DNA from: Candidatus Colimorpha onthohippi
GTDB lineage: Bacteria > Bacteroidota > Bacteroidia > Bacteroidales > P3
NCBI GenBank assembly: GCA_018064565.1
Contig: JAGHVA010000128.1
Location: forward strand, 1 to 7,510
Direction of reading: 5' to 3'
Length of the DNA stretch: 7,510 nt
In this document: positions 5,978 to 7,510 of the stretch, piece after piece
How positions within the stretch are numbered: position 1 is the stretch's first letter
Layout: every line of letters starts with the position of its first letter
Position numbers and translations under genes: made by a program
Notes under the pieces: generated by a model
Database searches by the model: none
Told to the model about the DNA's origin: nothing
The model's input: the letters and a program-made list of their open reading frames with translations, nothing else

Positions 5978-6337
5978 ATGGAATGGATAAAAATCTCCAC
6001 ATCTAACGAACTGGTGCGCGTCCACCCCGACGACATCATCTTCATCGCCGCCGACGGTAACTATTCCGACTTGTATCTCTTTGACGGTAAGCCCTATAAG
6101 ATGACTTTCCAACTCCATTATTTCGACGAAGTATTTCATTCGCTGCAAAGCAACACCTTTGTGCGTGTGGGCAAAAGCCTTATCGTGAATAAGCAGTATA
6201 TTCAAATCATCAACCTTTCGGCGCAAGAACTTCGACTCAACGGTCAGCATCTGCGCAGCGTCTTTTGCTTGAAGGCTTCCAAAGAGGCTCTAAAGACTTT
6301 GAAAACACAATTAGAGCAGGAGGGAAATAAGAAATGA
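5978..6337 (+). CDS. Stand-alone LytTR-domain DNA-binding protein
   Basis: LytTR domains bind DNA through a beta-rich fold and usually form the output half of LytR/AgrA-type response regulators. This 119-residue protein is almost entirely the LytTR domain, without a receiver domain. Recognisable features are the first strands with IIFIAADGNYSDLYL (20-34) and the family hallmark FVRVGKSLIVN (61-71), matching F-x-R-x-H/G-K/R-S-x-x-V-N. The strand-turn region QELRLNGQHL (83-92) and the final helix (about 99-115) follow. With no receiver it is not controlled by ordinary phosphotransfer. Its stop codon overlaps the start of the next gene (ATGA at 6334-6337), so the two are translationally coupled and probably work together. 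Targets are unknown; autoregulation and control of the lysozymes are reasonable guesses, but I found no convincing pair of LytTR direct repeats upstream. Confidence 0.88.
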   Translation: MEWIKISTSNELVRVHPDDIIFIAADGNYSDLYLFDGKPYKMTFQLHYFDEVFHSLQSNTFVRVGKSLIVNKQYIQIINLSAQELRLNGQHLRSVFCLKASKEALKTLKTQLEQEGNKK

Positions 6338-7293
6338 CACCTGAAAAAAAAGACATAATCATCATCGACGAGCAACAGCTTTCCGTCGAAGGCCAAACCA
6401 GCGGCGATAAACCCATTATCGTCGTGGAAATCGACGACGGCGATACCCCCAAGCCTAAAAACAAAAGCTTCTGGAAATGGGTAATCCTCGCTTTGGTGGC
6501 ATTGGTAGTCGTGGTAGGTATCGTTAAGGTTGTACACTATTTCTCGTTGGAGCGATTGGACGTGTCTATCTCCACATCACCAAAGGAGAACATAATGAAA
6601 CTGCAACGCGCAAATGTCCCCTATTCGATTGCCAGAGACCACCAGTCGTCCCAGCCTGAAATTACGATAACGAGCGACAGCATCCTCGGGGTGGCGATGG
6701 ACCTATACGAGTTGCACGGCCTCCAGGCACGCATCTCGATGACAGAGCCCGATGTCTGCGACTCGGATGTGTATTTCTACTGCCGTTGCTCCGACTACCA
6801 TCCCGACTACAGCATCATCGGAGACCTCGTAGTAGATGGCAACGAGATACCCTCCGTAGAGGGATACCGCTATGGCTATTTTGCAGGTGCCAACGGCAAG
6901 TATGTGATTGGCATTTCACAAAGCAACGACGTGAAGGACTATGTCAAGACTTGCGGAGGTTGTTTCTTCCGCCAGTTTGTGCTGGTGTCCGATTATATGC
7001 TGCCGCACGAGTTCTACCTGCATGGCAAGGTGGAACGCCGCGCCTTAGGCAGATATGTTATTGGCAACAGCGAAAAGATTATGTTCATCGAGACGCGCCA
7101 CAAAGAGACGATGTGGGACTTCGCCGACGCACTGCGCGAATATGGCTTTATCGACGCCATATACATCACCGGCGGTCACGACTACGGCTACTATCGCTCG
7201 GCCGACGGAGAATTGCACTTCATGCATTCCACCACGGAACTCACTCACGCAACAGGAGACAAAGTCCCTTGGCTCCTATTCGTAAAGGAGTAA
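6334..7293 (+). CDS. Single-pass membrane protein, NAGPA/phosphodiester-glycosidase-like domain
   Basis: The 319-residue protein has an acidic cytoplasmic N terminus (1-46) with two short beta-like stretches (DIIIIDE 7-13, PIIVVEIDDGD 27-37). One membrane helix (47-69) and a large exported domain (about 72-319) follow. The exported part resembles the NAGPA/phosphodiester glycosidase family (PF09992) in its last third: ERRALGRYVIG (234-244), a strand MFIETRHKETMWDFADAL, then EYGFIDAIYITGGHDYGYY (269-287). These correspond to the family's RTAIG strand, the helix and the glycine-rich active-site loop. The loop normally reads close to DGGGS; here it is TGGHD (279-283), so activity may be lost or changed. 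Five external cysteines (142, 150, 152, 207, 210, including CGGC) could form disulfides. The gene overlaps the LytTR gene by 4 nt, suggesting a membrane partner or sensor. Family assignment is by motif recall and moderately sure; the role is inferred. Confidence 0.68.
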   Translation: MTPEKKDIIIIDEQQLSVEGQTSGDKPIIVVEIDDGDTPKPKNKSFWKWVILALVALVVVVGIVKVVHYFSLERLDVSISTSPKENIMKLQRANVPYSIARDHQSSQPEITITSDSILGVAMDLYELHGLQARISMTEPDVCDSDVYFYCRCSDYHPDYSIIGDLVVDGNEIPSVEGYRYGYFAGANGKYVIGISQSNDVKDYVKTCGGCFFRQFVLVSDYMLPHEFYLHGKVERRALGRYVIGNSEKIMFIETRHKETMWDFADALREYGFIDAIYITGGHDYGYYRSADGELHFMHSTTELTHATGDKVPWLLFVKE

Positions 7294-7341
7294 GTGCTGC
7301 TTTAGCTGTTTTGTGTTCTTTCACAGCAAAGTCGGAAGGAT

Positions 7342-7398
7342 ATAGCCTGAAAGGCTTATACCTCCATAGCCCAGGGCAGAGCGAAGTGGCACCCTGGG
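7342..7398 (+). repeat. Palindromic intergenic repeat, module A, right copy
   Basis: This is a direct copy of 59-115: 57 bases, with four differences by hand count (three in the spacer at 7361-7364, one in the loop where GCG becomes GTG). Both hairpin stems are intact: AGCCT/AGGCT at 7344-7356, and CCCAGGG (7370-7376) with CCCTGGG (7392-7398). Conserved stems and changes confined to unpaired bases suggest the folded form matters. It begins 48 bases after the preceding stop codon, where no other terminator is visible, so its hairpins may end that transcript. Confidence 0.85.
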
Positions 7399-7420
7399 TG
7401 TTTGATCAAAAATATTGTTG

Positions 7421-7510
7421 TCCGATAAAACGGGCTGAAAGCCCAATGACCTTCATAGCCCAACCGACCAAAGGGAGGTCATGAACCGACCAAAGGGAGG
7501 TCATGAGCAC
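7421..7510 (+). repeat. Palindromic intergenic repeat, module B, right copy (runs off the window)
   Basis: This matches the minus strand of 408-280: TCCGATAAAACGGGCTGAAA, then CATAGCCCA, CGACC and the closing GGGAGGTCATGAGCAC. GGGCTGAAAGCCC (7433-7445) is a perfect 5-bp palindromic stem with a three-base loop; the left copy breaks it by one base (AGTCC). The element is cut by the window end, so its full extent is unknown. It lies 23 bases after module A in the same orientation, whereas at the left edge module B is inverted relative to A. Confidence 0.8.
7462..7505 (+). repeat. Perfect 22-base tandem duplication within module B
   Basis: The unit AACCGACCAAAGGGAGGTCA plus TG occurs twice without change (7462-7483, 7484-7505). 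Each unit holds a small inverted repeat, GACC...GGTC. The left module B copy has one such unit end plus the GC-rich arrays at the same place, so this is a slippage-prone position in the element. The window ends five bases later, and further units may follow. Confidence 0.9.

Noticed and set aside
6786..7484. Plus-strand frame of 232 codons overlapping the 3' end of the membrane protein gene
   Set aside because: Arg/Leu-rich translation typical of a shifted frame. It runs on into the repeat modules, while the other frame has family motifs and an ATGA-coupled start.

Overview
The window reads as chromosomal DNA of a member of the Bacteroidetes, most likely a gut-type Bacteroidales (Prevotella-, Bacteroides- or Muribaculaceae-like). 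Three observations support this. Several start regions carry the Bacteroidetes -7 element TAnnTTTG. Gene starts have A/T-rich leaders with no Shine-Dalgarno sequence. The trigger factor has the ~450-residue length and the divergent PPIase region I associate with this phylum. I cannot name a genus from the sequence alone.

Layout. Bases 59-408 are a noncoding patchwork of short palindromic repeat modules, including a GC-rich tandem tract. A perfect 16-bp hairpin terminator follows, and then the trigger factor gene (tig), which is read leftward. A 443-bp divergent intergenic region holds the promoters of tig and, in the other direction, creD. Everything from 2280 to 7293 is read rightward: creD (six-pass inner-membrane protein), a four-pass 143-residue membrane protein of unknown function, two tandem paralogous GH25 lysozyme-like genes with an N-terminal membrane anchor, a stand-alone LytTR DNA-binding protein, and a single-pass membrane protein overlapping it by 4 nt. 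The exported domain of that last protein resembles the NAGPA/phosphodiester-glycosidase family but lacks its usual glycine-rich active-site loop. From 7342 to the end the same two repeat modules seen at the left edge return.

How it fits together. Apart from tig, every identifiable product concerns the cell envelope: CreD (envelope integrity), two peptidoglycan-cleaving enzymes, and a LytTR regulator coupled to an exported-domain membrane protein. Hairpins after creD and after each GH25 gene, and a promoter-like element before the LytTR gene, suggest several short transcripts rather than one long operon. The most interesting unit is the overlapping LytTR/membrane-protein pair, which could be a one-component regulator held or controlled by a membrane-anchored sensor with a repurposed enzyme fold. 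This is inference. I see no CRISPR array, tRNA, rRNA, transposase or phage gene.
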